A stretch of 64,000 nucleotides of DNA, from contig JAAXNY010000003.1 in NCBI GenBank assembly GCA_013420905.1, positions 372,001-436,000 on the forward strand. Direction: 5' to 3'. Both the position numbers and the translations under genes were made by a program. This DNA comes from Collybia mongolica. Its lineage: Eukaryota; Basidiomycota; Agaricomycetes; Agaricales; Clitocybaceae. The notes beneath the pieces were generated by a model. The model was not told the origin of the DNA and ran no database searches. It saw only the letters and a list, made by a program, of their open reading frames with translations. Of this stretch, positions 22,553 to 34,393 are shown piece by piece (position 1 is the first letter of the stretch; every line of letters starts with the position of its first letter).

Positions 22553-23181
22553 TATAAGGAACAACTGTAAAATTGAAATTTACAACAAAATACCTTGGTA
22601 TTTCAGGAGAGATTCATCTGCTTCATTCTTATTTTTACTGTGGCAAGAATAGATGATGAATCATGATTATGGCTTTTGGTTTTGTAAATGAGATGGTAAT
22701 TAGTCTCATAACAAATACATGTGATATGTTCCTGCCTACAATCAAGGCACTTTCTAGATTGCACACAATCTTATATATTTCCCTGTATACCTCAATTGAG
22801 CCTCAAAACTATTATGCATGCTTTGATAAGTATTTTGTAATCACCAGGCTATGGCCATGAAACTTTATTAAATTGATTTGACCTTTCCAGAATGTTCTAT
22901 GAGAGGGGAGAAAGAAGAATGACACCACTTCCAGATCCCAGCAACAAATTGACACATGAGCTAGTAGTTAGAAGCCTGAGGGCACACATTTTACAAATTT
23001 GATGCTGGACGTTTTTTGGTCACATGACTAAATGATGTGCCTGACAGCTGCTTCTGTTTCAGGCATCTGTTCAATATTTGTCATCTTTCTTTGATTAGTC
23101 ATATTTTTAGTCAGCAAAGCGAATATTAGGTCAGCAAAGCTAGGGTCAAAACACCCAGCTGTTTTAATGTATAGGACAAGC
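22553..23181. other. AT-rich spacer
   Basis: Nothing recognisable apart from two TTAGTCAGCAAAGC-like words near 23107 and 23133. Confidence 0.35.
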
Positions 23182-24371
23182 TTATGGCCCGTGGCTACGC
23201 CACGGCACTGCTACACTCACCCATGGCTCTACCACGTAACCTTCAGCTTGCTGGGGGCTCTGCCCCCAGACCCCCATCTTAGTCTCAATACTTTATTCTA
23301 TGTTCAATTTCAATATTTTGGATGTAGGCTTTTTTCCCTATTCAAATCATAATCCATATAATACTTCTACTCCAAAGGAACATCTTTACTGTTAAAGTGA
23401 CCCTATTGTCTACAGTATTTGGTATCATAGCTTTGATTCCATGTACCAATATTACCTGTGAAATCACAATATAAAACTGCCCATGTATAACTACAGGAGA
23501 TCTAAAGTCAAGTCCAACTTGGTGTAATCAGTGCCCTTGATATTGGTTAATTGTCATACAGAATCCCAGCTATAAAAGCAGTTGTGACCATGCCAATTTA
23601 AAAGCTATCAGGCTATTAGATGGCATCATTTGGAATCTTGAGATAATTTCTTTATGCCTATCATTTTGCCTCCCAATTAACCATACTTCTACAATATGGT
23701 TGCTTGTCCATGTTATTATTTCCCTTGACCCATTATAAAGACTATCAACTGTGTTCAAATTGTGCAATATCATTACATGGCACCCCACTTTTTAAGTTAG
23801 CTTACATAGATAGAGGTAGCCCTGATGCATTGATAACATTCAGATATTCAACAGGGTATATTGCTTCAGCTCCATCAATTCCTTCATATGCAATACAATC
23901 TGCACTGTGGTACATCTTGCCATCTCCAGGAAACATATCCAGTACTTTTTTATTGAAAGAGTCAACATCACCATTTCTGGCAGAAAGAATAGCTCTCTCA
24001 GGGTAAAATGTATCAGGTTTTAGAACAGGGTTTCCAATGTCAGGATATAATGTGTCAGTTAGAGACTCCACAGTATTCTCAGCATCATAAAAGTGGCTAG
24101 GTAAGGTGACATTTCCATTGCCATCTGTAAGCTTCCCATGGCCAATTTCAATTTGCCATTTGGAAAGTCTCATTTTATCATTAGTAACACCATATAAGTA
24201 CAGATTTTTCTTTAGTTTGAGTATTTGAAGTTCATCCCCACAGTCTGCACCATCAAATACTATAATTAGCCTACCAAAGGCTCTATCATCTCCTCTAATA
24301 TTTTGGAATAGCCAGTTGACTGCATCAAAGGCAACAATGCTGTCCAATATTGTGTAGTCAATTCCTATCAC
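23182..24371 (-). mobile_element. Helitron remnant (3' part of the RepHel helicase and 3' end)
   Basis: On the minus strand the helicase C-terminal part is clear: ENTVESLTDTLYPDIGNP, ERAILSARNGDVDSFN, HSADCIAYEGIDGAEAIYP and VEYLNVINASGLPLS. This is the Pif1-like domain of Helitron replicases. After a frameshift near 23800 it continues with GCHVMILHNLNTVDSLYNGS and MMPSNSLIAFKL. Part of the middle helicase region is deleted. Downstream lie two stem-loops, a 17-nt GC-rich hairpin at 23252-23268 and CCGTGGC-GTA-GCCACGG at 23189-23205, as expected near a Helitron 3' end. The terminal CTRR is not preserved. Confidence 0.8.
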
Positions 24372-24970
24372 ATTTGCAAATTATTATGTGAAAAGTTAGT
24401 TGTTATTGCTCTAATTTGATAGGGATCAGCTCTATTCAAAATCCTTGGAATCAATGTTTCTTCTACCTATAATATTTCTCTCAACCATGTATTACTATTT
24501 CCCTTACTCATTTGCACTGGATTCCTATTGTTCTAAAGATAGGGTTAGACAGAGAGTAATTTTTTCAAAATAGAATGTATCAGATTTTAAAGCAGGCTTT
24601 GTAGTGTTAGAACATTTTATGTTAATTTATGGATTAACAACCAAATTGCTCAGATAAACTCATTTCCATTTTTATCTGCATGCTTTCCATGTTCTACTTT
24701 GATTTGTAATTTTATGGGTAGTGGCACCATTTAAATACTTTTTTTTTTTCCAGTTTGAGCATCTGAAATTTATGAGGCAGCTTAAGGTTAATAGGTATTG
24801 TTTGTTATTTGTTGACTTAGTCCGCTTTGGAGGTCATGTGATGTGGTGTTGCGGATCAGGTGATTAGTATGTGTCTTAGCATGTTACCTGGATAGATTTT
24901 TTTTTAAATATATAATGTATTAGTTTTTAAAGCAAGATATGTAATGTTAGAATTTATTGTGGTAATTAAG
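24372..24970 (-). pseudogene. decayed partial repeats of the Helitron helicase region
   Basis: The stretch 24560-24790 is a weak copy of 24005-24240 (shared words such as AATGTATCAGATTTTA and CAGTTTGAGCATCTGAA). 24900-24960 shows a third, weaker trace. They have no open frame. They appear to be serial duplications of one helicase segment. Confidence 0.4.
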
Positions 24971-25169
24971 GGTGACTTAAGCAGGTGACTTGAGCAGGTG
25001 ACATGGCATGTGACTTCAACAATTTTCCTGCTTTGTCATCCTTAGTCAGCACTCTACTTAAAAGACAACTTTTTTGCTGCTTTGTCAGACTTAGTCAGCG
25101 CTTAGTCAGGATTAGTCACAATCAAATTCACACGGCCGTAGTACTTTAATATAGACAGATAAATTTCAT

Positions 25170-25600
25170 CCCATGGTAACAACAGAAATATAATGAATTT
25201 CATTTACAAATATTGGGAAATTCAACCCTTAGGGTAGGTAAAAAGAGATGATTTTCCCCCTTGAAAGTATGTAATTTATTGGCTGAATTCAAGCCATAGA
25301 ATGTCCCAAGTCAGCACCTTTAGATTCATCCACTATTCATACCCTGGATGAATTTCATACCTCTAAAGGCAATATTAACCATGTTATCCCAGGATAAATT
25401 CTTCACCAAAGCTGGATTAAATAAATGGCTTTTATTCATCCTTTTTCTTAGAATGAATTTCATACTTTAAAAGGTGGGATTAGTTACAGTATCTCTGGAT
25501 GAATTCTTCACCATAACTGGATTAATTCTATGGCTCTCAATTCATCCCCTTGCTCATAATGAATTTCATACCTTTGAAATTGGATGATTTTCAACAATTT
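25170..25600. repeat. array of ATGAATTTCAT palindromic words, array 1
   Basis: Units of roughly 100 bp each contain GAATTTCATACC and GGATGAATTCTTCACC, with the two halves forming short palindromes. Similar words recur at 29870-30410 and 40490-40760. The array precedes the first Spt5-like module. Confidence 0.5.
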
Positions 25601-26690
25601 TCAGGGGATTTTTCAGACTGGGGAGCAAGAAACATTCATCCACTTAATGCAATAATTATATTGCCTAAAATATAGCCTTTTCTAAATGAAAGTGCCAAAA
25701 AAATCCAATTATATATGAAAAAAATGGTATCTGTATGGTTTATCAATTAGAATATTTTGGAATATTCTCCTACTCAGAAGTTCTCCTCTTCTAGGTCTGA
25801 TTCACCTGTCATGTCCTCATCCCCATCCTCATTGCCCTTGCCCTCATCCCCATCCTCTTGGTCCCCATTTCCTATGGCTGTGTCCACGTCATCACTCTCA
25901 CCGTGTTCACTTCCATCCTCATCTGCTTCCATTTCTCAATCATCATCATCTGTGTTATTGGCGAGTGTCAAGGGTGGTGGTAGATATCCATGACAACAAG
26001 CATAGGCATGCCTGTTTTTGAGGTTGTATTTTATAAATTCCTTGACAGGCCAGCTATGGGCAAATCGGTTCAGGTACTTGTGGCACTTTTGAGCCTGACA
26101 ACTTTGTTAGTCAAAGGGAGGGTAAATAACAGGAGAGTTACTACAGCAATTATTCAGGCTATTACTGGTTTGGGTTGTTGGTGCCATGAAAGGGTGTAAT
26201 TGATCCCTGCCATGGCAGTCAATTCACAAACAGAACACTATAGATAATCAGATAGATTCCATGAATAAAAATGTAACTTACACGAATTGATGTATATAAA
26301 TCCTGGTCATCTTCTAAACACATTGCAAACTGTAAGTTAAATTTCTTTCTTCTAGAGGCCATTGCTGGCTGTGGTATCAAGTCTGATGTTATCTCTTTTG
26401 CAGCAGTGGATTTGCGCAGGGTGTCATTCTCGGCTGATGGTATTGACACAGAAGTGGAAAACACAAAATCTTGACACTAGTGCAAGGGTCGGAATGAGGA
26501 ATTCTGACTCCAATTCACTTAATTGTCACTTGATGAGTTCTAATGTCGGATATTGGGGCAGAGGGTTTTGCTATTGCAGCTCCACAGATCTCTGAACAAG
26601 CATCAGAAAAGACACCCATAGAGTAGTGAAATCACATATAGTGTTATTTGAGTTAGTAAAATTATAGCTCATTATACTAAATGCATACCT
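25601..26690. other. stretch without a confident gene
   Basis: At 25790-25960 the minus strand could encode an acidic Asp/Glu-rich segment, and around 26360-26460 splice-like signals flank short plus-strand pieces. Neither is enough for a gene model. Confidence 0.3.
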
Positions 26691-26691
26691 C

Positions 26692-27260
26692 ATGCCTACC
26701 ATGTCTCATTCCTCAATACTTCACAGTGGAGTTGCAAGTCCATGCATCAATGAGGATGGCCACAACACCATAGAAAGTGTGACAGAGCCCAAAACAGACT
26801 CTGACTGCAAACAATCCATTGGTCCAGAAAATCAACTTGGGCTACTGGAATACATTGGGTGGGTTCTGTATCGTTCCAATGCCTCCAGTAGGGAGGCCAG
26901 TACAGCCAAAGAAATAGGTATAGATCAATTTGACAATTGGTGCTAAGGCTGAACATCGGATGCAGGTGATAATAATCATGTCGAGAATTCTGGGAAGGTA
27001 TCTGAGGATGGCAAGGGGGAAATGGGAGTCAGCATTATTCAATCTGTGAAAGACAAGGTATGTGCAACACTTAACTGCATTTTGGTTGTATAATTGATCA
27101 TGAAAAGGATATTACAATACATATACACGTTGAAGGTGGAAGCCTAGTAAACCCAGTATTTAACTTCAATTTCCAACAAAAAAGGCAGCAGGGAAGTAAA
27201 CTGGGCTGTAGGATAATAGAAAAAGGAAGGCAGCATAAACAACAGAAATTAAGTCATACT
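26692..27260 (+). CDS. uncharacterised convergent gene, module A (partial model)
   Basis: A coding region is suggested by a plus-strand piece MPTMSHSSILHSGVASPC from 26692, an acidic segment ending SIIQSVKDK before a GTATGT donor-like site at 27059, and a following piece with VEGGSLVNPVFNFNFQQK. The same arrangement, acidic segment, GTATGT and VEGGNLINPVFNFNFQEK, recurs in module B at 30520-30878, with a lysine/arginine-rich C-terminus in both. Conservation of this motif between diverged modules implies a real protein. I do not recognise the family. It faces the Spt5-like gene and ends about 80 bp from it. Exon limits are uncertain. Confidence 0.4.
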
Positions 27261-27335
27261 TAGGATAGGATGTGGGCATGTCAAATATCAAGCAATGTAT
27301 ATATTATAGAAGGATTATGTTAATAGTGCCCCTAC

Positions 27336-29650
27336 TTATTTTGCATGAGTTTTTTGAGCCTCCTCATGAAGGCTGGCCATCAGCTCACCACCATGGGCTT
27401 TCTCATCCTTAGTCTCAATACCAACACAGAGTTTGTTGGGATTGAGCTCAAAATGCTCCTCCAATAAACTCTCATGGCCATCCTCTGTCCAGTTGATCAC
27501 AGCTAAAAGAACAAATGCATTGTTACCATCATATCAATGGTGAATTCACCAGACATATTTACCACAATGCTTGCCCTCAATTACGAGAAGCAAGCCATTG
27601 TTGTGTGTTGGATTGGGATGTTTCAGAGTAACTTGCTCCAGTGACAAGAGTTCTGAAGTGGTATAGTGCGTGGAACAGATGGATAACTCTCCATCTGTCT
27701 CCACAACCGAAGTGGCTACCTCCTTGCTCTTCCGTTTCCCTTCAGTGACCAGCACTTTCACCTTTCAACCAACCAGCCACATGTCTAATAGTGGGTGGAT
27801 GGGGCCTTGCGGCTGTGGTGAAGGGAGTGGGGAATATATCTGGGTACTTGGCCCAGCCTCGAGGGGTGGGAGTGGTGTGAGTGGAGTCCTTGACAATGGA
27901 TTCCAAGCTGGCGTGAGGTAGTGGAAGTTGGGCATTGGAGTGCCACTTCCGGATGGCTTGGGGATAGGTTGTGAGGCTGCTGGTGGGTGATTTGTGATAA
28001 AATGAGTGGGAAGGGGTGTAAATATTTTATTTTTGGTGGGGGCAAAGTCATATAATTTATGATGAGAGCTTAATGAAAATGAGGCCAAGCTGACTATCAG
28101 TAGATATGAAATGACTTACTGCACTTCCACAATATCATTGTAGTCCAGAACCTGCTTGGTGAAGGGATTTGCTGGGTTGAGGTGCATAAATTGCACAGTT
28201 ACTTTGAGGCCACTCAAAGTCTCCTGCGACTGCTGAACATCCTGGACAACTGCATGGTAACCTCTCATTGTGTGACCTTTCTTCTGGACTATGACTTCCA
28301 TGCCTTTCCAGGGTGTATGGTTGCACTTCATAAGGCCTGTCAATTTGTTGTCTGATACTGGAGCATGTCCATGGAGTGTAATTGGTGGGCTGATAACTTT
28401 GATCCAATTCCTATGGACTTCGTTTGGCTGTTGGACATTAATTAGTAGTTACTTGAAAATATATCAACTGTTTAGTCACCTTTAGGGCATTGTGAAGGAC
28501 AAAATCCTCTTGTACCTCTTGTTCCAGCCATTTGGTAATAGAGACCATTTGTTCTTCAACCCCTACCACCCATCCCTGTTCCCCTTGCAGAGGGCTGCTC
28601 TGCACTTCAACAAAGTGGCCCAGAGCTATATACTTCCACACATTAGACCACCGGAACATCTTTTGACCCTCCCCATTTGTAAGATCTATTTCCACAGAGC
28701 GAGTTCCTATAGCTTTGATAATCCCATTGTTTCTTGACAACTTGATCACCACTTCTTCACCTTCAAAGAATTTCCATTCCATGGGGCAAGGGAATTGTGC
28801 TGTTGCAATATGGGGGTGGGGGGATCTTAAGAACTTGTCAAGTATATCACTTGGCATCGAGAGTGGCTTGGTGTCAATGGGGACAGAAATTGAGTGGAAA
28901 TGATAAGTTCAACATTCAAGGGAGTGGTCGAATATGCAATTGAAGACAGAGGCCATTCCATCTTCTCTATATTCAACATGCACATTGGGATAATTTGCCA
29001 TGGTGTTGACCTCTGTCCCAAGGTCAAATAAGGCAGGGTTTGTGTGGGTAAGAGGTCATTTCCTTTTCTTAGAGGAAGAGGACTCATTTTGAGGGAAGTG
29101 GGGGAGACGGGGAACTAAAAGGAGGGTAGCTTTCCCCCAGTTCTCAGTAGACAGAACATATCCAACATCCCCTTTGTATAGCCCCCAGTTGACTGTGACC
29201 CAGTCTCCAATTGATGGAGACCCTCCATGCATCTCCATATCCAGCAATTGTGTCCATTCCTCTGTCCTAATCCCAAAAAGACCATCATGGGGACGAATTA
29301 TTGTTGGGGCTGAATAAAGAAGTGTCAAAAGCTCGGTGTTCATGGCAGCCTCAATGTAAAACCAGCCTTGTATAGCATCTCGGGTGAATGCTGATCGCAA
29401 CCTGTGAACTGGAAGTGCATTCTGGAAGAGGTAAATAATGGCCTCCTCCTCCCTCCCCAGCTGGAGGCAGAATAAGGTATTTCTGTAAGAGGTATCACAA
29501 CATGCGGTGGTGAAGACTCACAGTGCAGCAGACCCTTAGCAATGGATAATCCGAGTCGACTGGACCGCATATGGTGTTGATGGGTAGGTCATCTGATTCA
29601 ATGTCTGATCCTGGCTTGTAATCATGCGCTGGGCATTGGGTGCATGAATG
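27336..29650 (-). CDS. Spt5-like protein with NGN and multiple KOW domains, module A
   Basis: On the minus strand, exon-like frames follow in order. An acidic N-terminal piece (DIESDDLPINTICGPVDSDY, about 29540-29630) is followed by an NGN-like region (RLRSAFTRDAIQGWFYIEA) and a first KOW (GDWVTVNWGLYKGDVGYV, near 29150-29200). Further KOW-like domains follow at about 28440-28860 (GEEVVIKL, LQGEQGWVVGVEE) and 28116-28343 (WKGMEVIVQKKGHTMRGYHA). Then come a proline/serine linker (27765-28088) and a last KOW unit with KVLVTEGKRKSKEVATSVV and LLLVIEGKHCGKYV, ending HAK-stop. Spt5 binds RNA polymerase II and promotes elongation; a duplicated divergent copy here is probably not the housekeeping gene. 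Exact splice sites were not derived, so it may carry lesions. Confidence 0.6.
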
Positions 29651-29869
29651 TTCCAATAAAGCAATATTTTAATAATAGTAATAGCATAATCCTTTGGTTC
29701 CTTAATGCCATGCTGAATTACTCTCAAGAGCTTGCCTTTGGGCCCCCTTCACCTGAACTTACTAAGTACTCCAAGCTTACAAAATATAACCTCAGATCAT
29801 TCCCCCTATTAATTTAATTAATCAAAGTACTATCTTTAAATTCCATTCTTTTGTATAAATTTTGTACCC

Positions 29870-30410
29870 CCCTATCAGATGAAAATATACAACCCAACTC
29901 ACTCTCTTATAGGTTGAAATTTCATCCAGTTAATTGGAGAAAATTCTAATATCTTTTTTCATCTAAAGGATGGCTGAAATATGTGGGATGAAAATAAACT
30001 ACTAAAATCACTCTTCTATAGGATGAAATTTCATCCAGTTAACTGGGGGAAATTTTAATACTTTTTTTCATCTAATGGATGGCTAACATATTTTGGATGA
30101 AAATCAGCCACTAAATTCACTCTTCTATAAGATGAAATTTCATCCAATTAATTGTAGTTAATTGAAGGGATTTTTAATACATATTTTTATCTAATGAATG
30201 GCTGAAATATGGGGGATGAAAATCAGGCCACCAACTTCACTCCTTTATAGGATGAAATTTCATCCAATTAATGGAGGGAAAATTTAATACCCCTTTTCCA
30301 TCTATTGGATGGCTGAAATATGTGGGGTGGAATTTCAGCCACAATTCATACCCCTTTAATTCAGCCATTTAAGTGTGGAAATATGAATTTCCACACTTAA
30401 ATGGCTGAAT
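29870..30410. repeat. array of GGATGAAATTTCATCC palindromes, array 2
   Basis: Four units of about 110 bp each contain GATGAAATTTCATCCA, a perfect palindrome core, followed by TTAATTGG-like and TTTTCATCTAATGGATGGCT-like parts. It lies between modules A and B. An inverted pair of AAATTCAGCCATTTAAGTGT words ends the array near 30356-30405. Confidence 0.75.
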
Positions 30411-30519
30411 TTCATGATCCAATGGGGACACAGTGCATGGATCCAGTGTACCCAAGGATAACAGTAAGCAATAATCTAACTCCACATGATGGTGAAGGAA
30501 AAACTCTTACCTAGGTGAT

Positions 30520-30878
30520 ATTAAAATGGAGGCAGACATAGTCCCTGAAGAGTGTAAGGTGAATATCAGCACTATCAACCCATTGGAGGGGAAGGTATGT
30601 GAATTGACTCACATAACCAGTTTCCAACAGTATCTTATTAATTGACAACAAAGTTTATTATTCAAATCTGTGTTGAAGGTGGCAACTTAATCAATCCAGT
30701 ATTCAATTTTAACTTCCAGGAAAAAGTAAAGAGCAAAAAACAGAGACGTAAATCAAGTAGAAGGGATGATGAGCAGGGAAAATGGCAAAAATTATTATGT
30801 GTATATACATGTGACACAGTAAAGTCCCAAAAGATATATGCAAAATTGAAAGTAATGCCTGTTACTTATTTTGCATGA
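30520..30878 (+). CDS. uncharacterised convergent gene, module B (partial model)
   Basis: This is the counterpart of 26692-27260. An exon-like piece MEADIVPEECKVNIST (from 30524) ends at LEGK before GTATGTGA. After an intron-like gap, VEGGNLINPVFNFNFQEK is followed by a basic stretch KVKSKKQRRKSSRRDD, which may be a nuclear localisation signal. The frame ends at 30878, overlapping the last codons of the Spt5-like gene on the other strand. Function unknown. Confidence 0.4.
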
Positions 30879-33592
30879 GTTTTATGAGCATCCTTTCAAA
30901 GAGCAGTCATTAATCCCTCATTTTGTGCCTGTTCTTCTTTGGTTTCATGGCCAATGCAGAGTACATCAGGGCTTAGTTCCAAATGATCCCCCAAAAGTGT
31001 TTCCCTCAGTCCAGTTGATGATGGCCAATATCATAATTGGCTGGCCATTCTTGTAACAATGGTGAATTCGGTGGACATATTGGCCCAGGTGGTCACCTTC
31101 AACTACAACCAACAATCCGTTATCACGTGTAGGATTGGGACATTTTGGTGTGAGGTCTCCTGGAGGCAAGGATCCCAATGTCTTGTAGTGGTTGAACCGG
31201 ACTGATAATGCTCCCTCTATCTGCACTACGGAGACCACCATTTCTTTACCTTGATATTGCCCACCTGTAACCAACACCTTTAATTTTAATATCAATAAGC
31301 CGTGGATCTAATAACAGGTGAGCAGGTCCCTGCTGTTGTGATATAGTTGGTGGAGGGGAGGCTTGAGAGGAGGATCCTACATCAGGTGTTCGAGATGAGG
31401 GGTTCCAGGCCGGCATCAAGTGGTGAAAGTCAGGCATGGGCATGCTACCCCCCACTGCTGCAGTAGTGGCAGCTGTGGCAGGTTCCTGGGGAGGGGGGAA
31501 TTTGGCAACATGGCCTGGGAGGGGGACAAATAATTTGTTCTTGGGTGGGGCAAATTCGTTTAATCTGAGGCAAGACCTTGGGGGAGAAATTAGCTCATAA
31601 TGAATATGAAGAAGAATATAATATTTACAAAGATTCTACAACATCATCGTAGTCCAGAACTTTGCCACTGAATGGATGTGCAGGATTCAAGTGAATAAAT
31701 TGAACAGTTACTCAGAGTCCACTGAGTGTAGTTTTCGAGAGTTGAACATCTTTGATTACTGCACAAGAACCCTTCATTGCATGTCCTGTTTTGACAACCA
31801 AAACCTCAAGCCCAATCCAGGGAACTTCCTCACATCTAATTGGGACGGTTGGTACATTACTCAATGTTGGTGGTTGACTGTGGAGTATTATCGGAGGGTC
31901 AACTACTTTCACCCAGTTCCTATGGACTTTGAGTGGCTGTTTAAAAGTAAATTACAATGTGACTGGCATAATATCTTGGGTTTTTACCTTGAGGGAGTTT
32001 GGACTGATGTAACTCTGCAGTCCTTGTGTTTCAAGACATTTGACAATGTAGACATATTCCTCCATCACCTCAACTACCCATCCCTTTTCCCCTTGGAGAG
32101 CCCCACTGATTACTTCTGCGAAATGGCCATGAGCAATGTACTTCCACATATTGGACCACAGGACCATGTGTAAACCCTCCCCCATTTCTAGTTCCACCTC
32201 TGCCGAATCAATACTGATGGACTGGATTATACCCCTCTTAGAGGATTCCTTTATGACCACCTGTTCACCTTCAAAAAATTGCCATTCTGAAGGGCATGGG
32301 AATTGCACGCTTTTGATTTCAGGGTGAGGACAGCATAGAAACAAGTCCATCATCTTGCTTTGTGAGGAAATGGGGGCACACAATACCAAACCAAAGCCAT
32401 AAGTTCTGCGTTCAAGGAAAAATTCAAATTTGTGACCAAAAGCAGCAAAATGGCCCATAGTTTTGCTGTCAATGATAGTGACTCTGGGGTGAGTTTTGAT
32501 GATTTGGTCCCATTTTTCATCATCAAACAAACCCAGCTCGGAGTGGAGGGTACCTCATTTCCTTTTCTTGGAGGAATCTCCATCTTGAAGGGGAGGGAGG
32601 CAAGGTAACAGCAGGACTTCCAGTTTTCCCCAATTCTCTACTGAGGAAACATATCCTACATCCCCTTTGTAGAGCCCCCTACAAATCGTGACCCAACCTC
32701 CAGCAGAAGGGGTCTCTTCAGATTGCCTTAAATTCAACAGAGACACCCATTCCCCCAGCTTCACCCCCATAATACCATCCCGAGGGCAAAAAATTGAGGG
32801 TGATGAATTTAGAAGGGCCAAAAGGTCAGCATTCATTGTGCCCTTGATGTAGAACCAGCCATGTATGGAATCTCGACAAAATGCTGATCTGAGCCAATGT
32901 CAAGAGTCTGTATTATTGAGGAGAAAGGAAACAGCATCTCTTTCCCTCCCCTCCTAGAATACATTGCATCAAGTCTCAGTCATAGTATCAGTAAGATGCA
33001 GGTACTGATGCTCACCACACAACAGACTCTCATAGATGGGCTGTCTTCGCCTGTTGGAAGTCGTTCCACATCCAGACCAGGGTGTCTTGAAAGGCCTTCA
33101 TTGACTGGGGGTTGTTCCTCATCTGGATCGCAGGGTTTTGGCGTGCCTTCATCAGAAAAGTATCCGTTTGCAAGGCGGTTATAGTAGTCATCTTCATTGT
33201 TCTCTTCCATATTGCTATCCTCCTCCAACTCCTCCTCACAACTTGCCCATGATTGTCTCATTATCCCATGAATAAATTTATCAAATTCGTCAATGTTGTT
33301 GAGAGGGCTGTTGGTGGAAGTTGATGGTCTTGGTGCACTGCCCAACTGCCCATTGTCCTCATTGACCTCATCATCAATGAAGTCATCTGTAAAACGGGTT
33401 AGTGTTAACGTGCTTTGAATCTGAATGGGTAGATTGACATACTGAGTCCTGGCTCCTCTCCAAAGAGATCGTCCTCCCCCTTGTTGTCCACCTGTGCTTT
33501 GAGGTCAATGAAGTGATGTACCATGTTGCAGACATCGTTGGGCATGGTCTTGTCCTGCATGACGGTGATGTCCTTAGGTTTCCTGTAGGATC
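30866..33592 (-). CDS. Spt5-like protein with NGN and multiple KOW domains, module B
   Basis: This is a paralog of the gene at 27336-29650 with a longer visible N-terminus. The N-terminal part has HHFIDLKAQVDNKGEDDL and, after an intron-like gap, DDFIDDEVNEDNGQLGSA plus a Glu/Asp-rich run, resembling acidic Spt5 N-termini. Then come an NGN-like region (LRSAFCRDSIHGWFYIKG), a KOW with ICRGLYKGDVGYVSSVENWG (32555-32836), KOW-like domains at 31952-32530 (GEQVVIKESSKRGIIQ, LQGEKGWVVEVMEE) and 31712-31912. A Ser/Pro linker and a last KOW (LLVVVEGDHLGQYVHRIHH) precede HAK-stop at 30866. One in-frame TGA near 32907 could be an intron edge or a lesion. Nuclear elongation-factor-like role inferred only from domain layout. 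Confidence 0.6.
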
Positions 33593-33730
33593 ATTATTAG
33601 CTTTTATTAATGTTCTTAACGAAGTCTCATAGTTTTGTATTGGAATTCAATTAACTACTACAAATTCTACTATACTAATTGTAATCTATCAATAAAAAGT
33701 ACTTACAACAAGGGGGAGGGGGCCAACAGG

Positions 33731-34025
33731 CAATGGTTGTGGTACAAGAGCAAGAGGGAAAGTGTGCAAAAGCAGGCTGCCAACACATGATACAGCTCGG
33801 AATGTTCAGCTGTCAGGCATCTCAGTCAATAAGGCCATGTGATCAAATTGGGCATCTCGGTCATATCACTCTTATACAATGTGACTTGGATTTCTCAGGT
33901 AACAATTTAGCTGTAAAGGCCCGATCCCCAAGATGCCCGACGGTTGAACATTCTGAGCTGTATCATGTGCTGGCAGCCTGCTTTCGCACACTTTCCCCTT
34001 TGCTCCCATACCACAACCATCACCC
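33731..34025. mobile_element. fold-back (long inverted repeat) element
   Basis: Two arms of about 95 nt, 33731-33826 and 33928-34025, are inverted copies with a few mismatches. Shared words include AAAGCAGGCTGCCA and CACATGATACAGCTC. About 100 nt separate them. No clear target duplication is visible. It has the look of a MITE or foldback element. Confidence 0.65.
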
Positions 34026-34393
34026 GCTGCAACTTCTGCCCAGCCTCCTGGCCCCTTCCCCAGCCTCCCTCCTCAGTATTTCAGTAAGTAAAAGACATTT
34101 TTTAGTATATAGTATATAGTAGCTCTATACAAATGTAGTCAATATGTTATAAGTACTCAATATTGAATACAATATAAGATTTTGCAACCTGAGCTAAAAA
34201 TAAAGAAGCTAATGATCCATTGTAAATAGGTGAACTAGGACTGCTGCTGCAGGCACAACGTGCGCAACACCCCATGTTTCATAAGACTGAGGAGGTCATT
34301 GCGGCTTTCTAGGGGCCTTGAGACCTGGTGCATACACATTTGCCTCCTTTACATACCAACTTATATCTTTCACTCTCCAGGTGAACGTGCATT

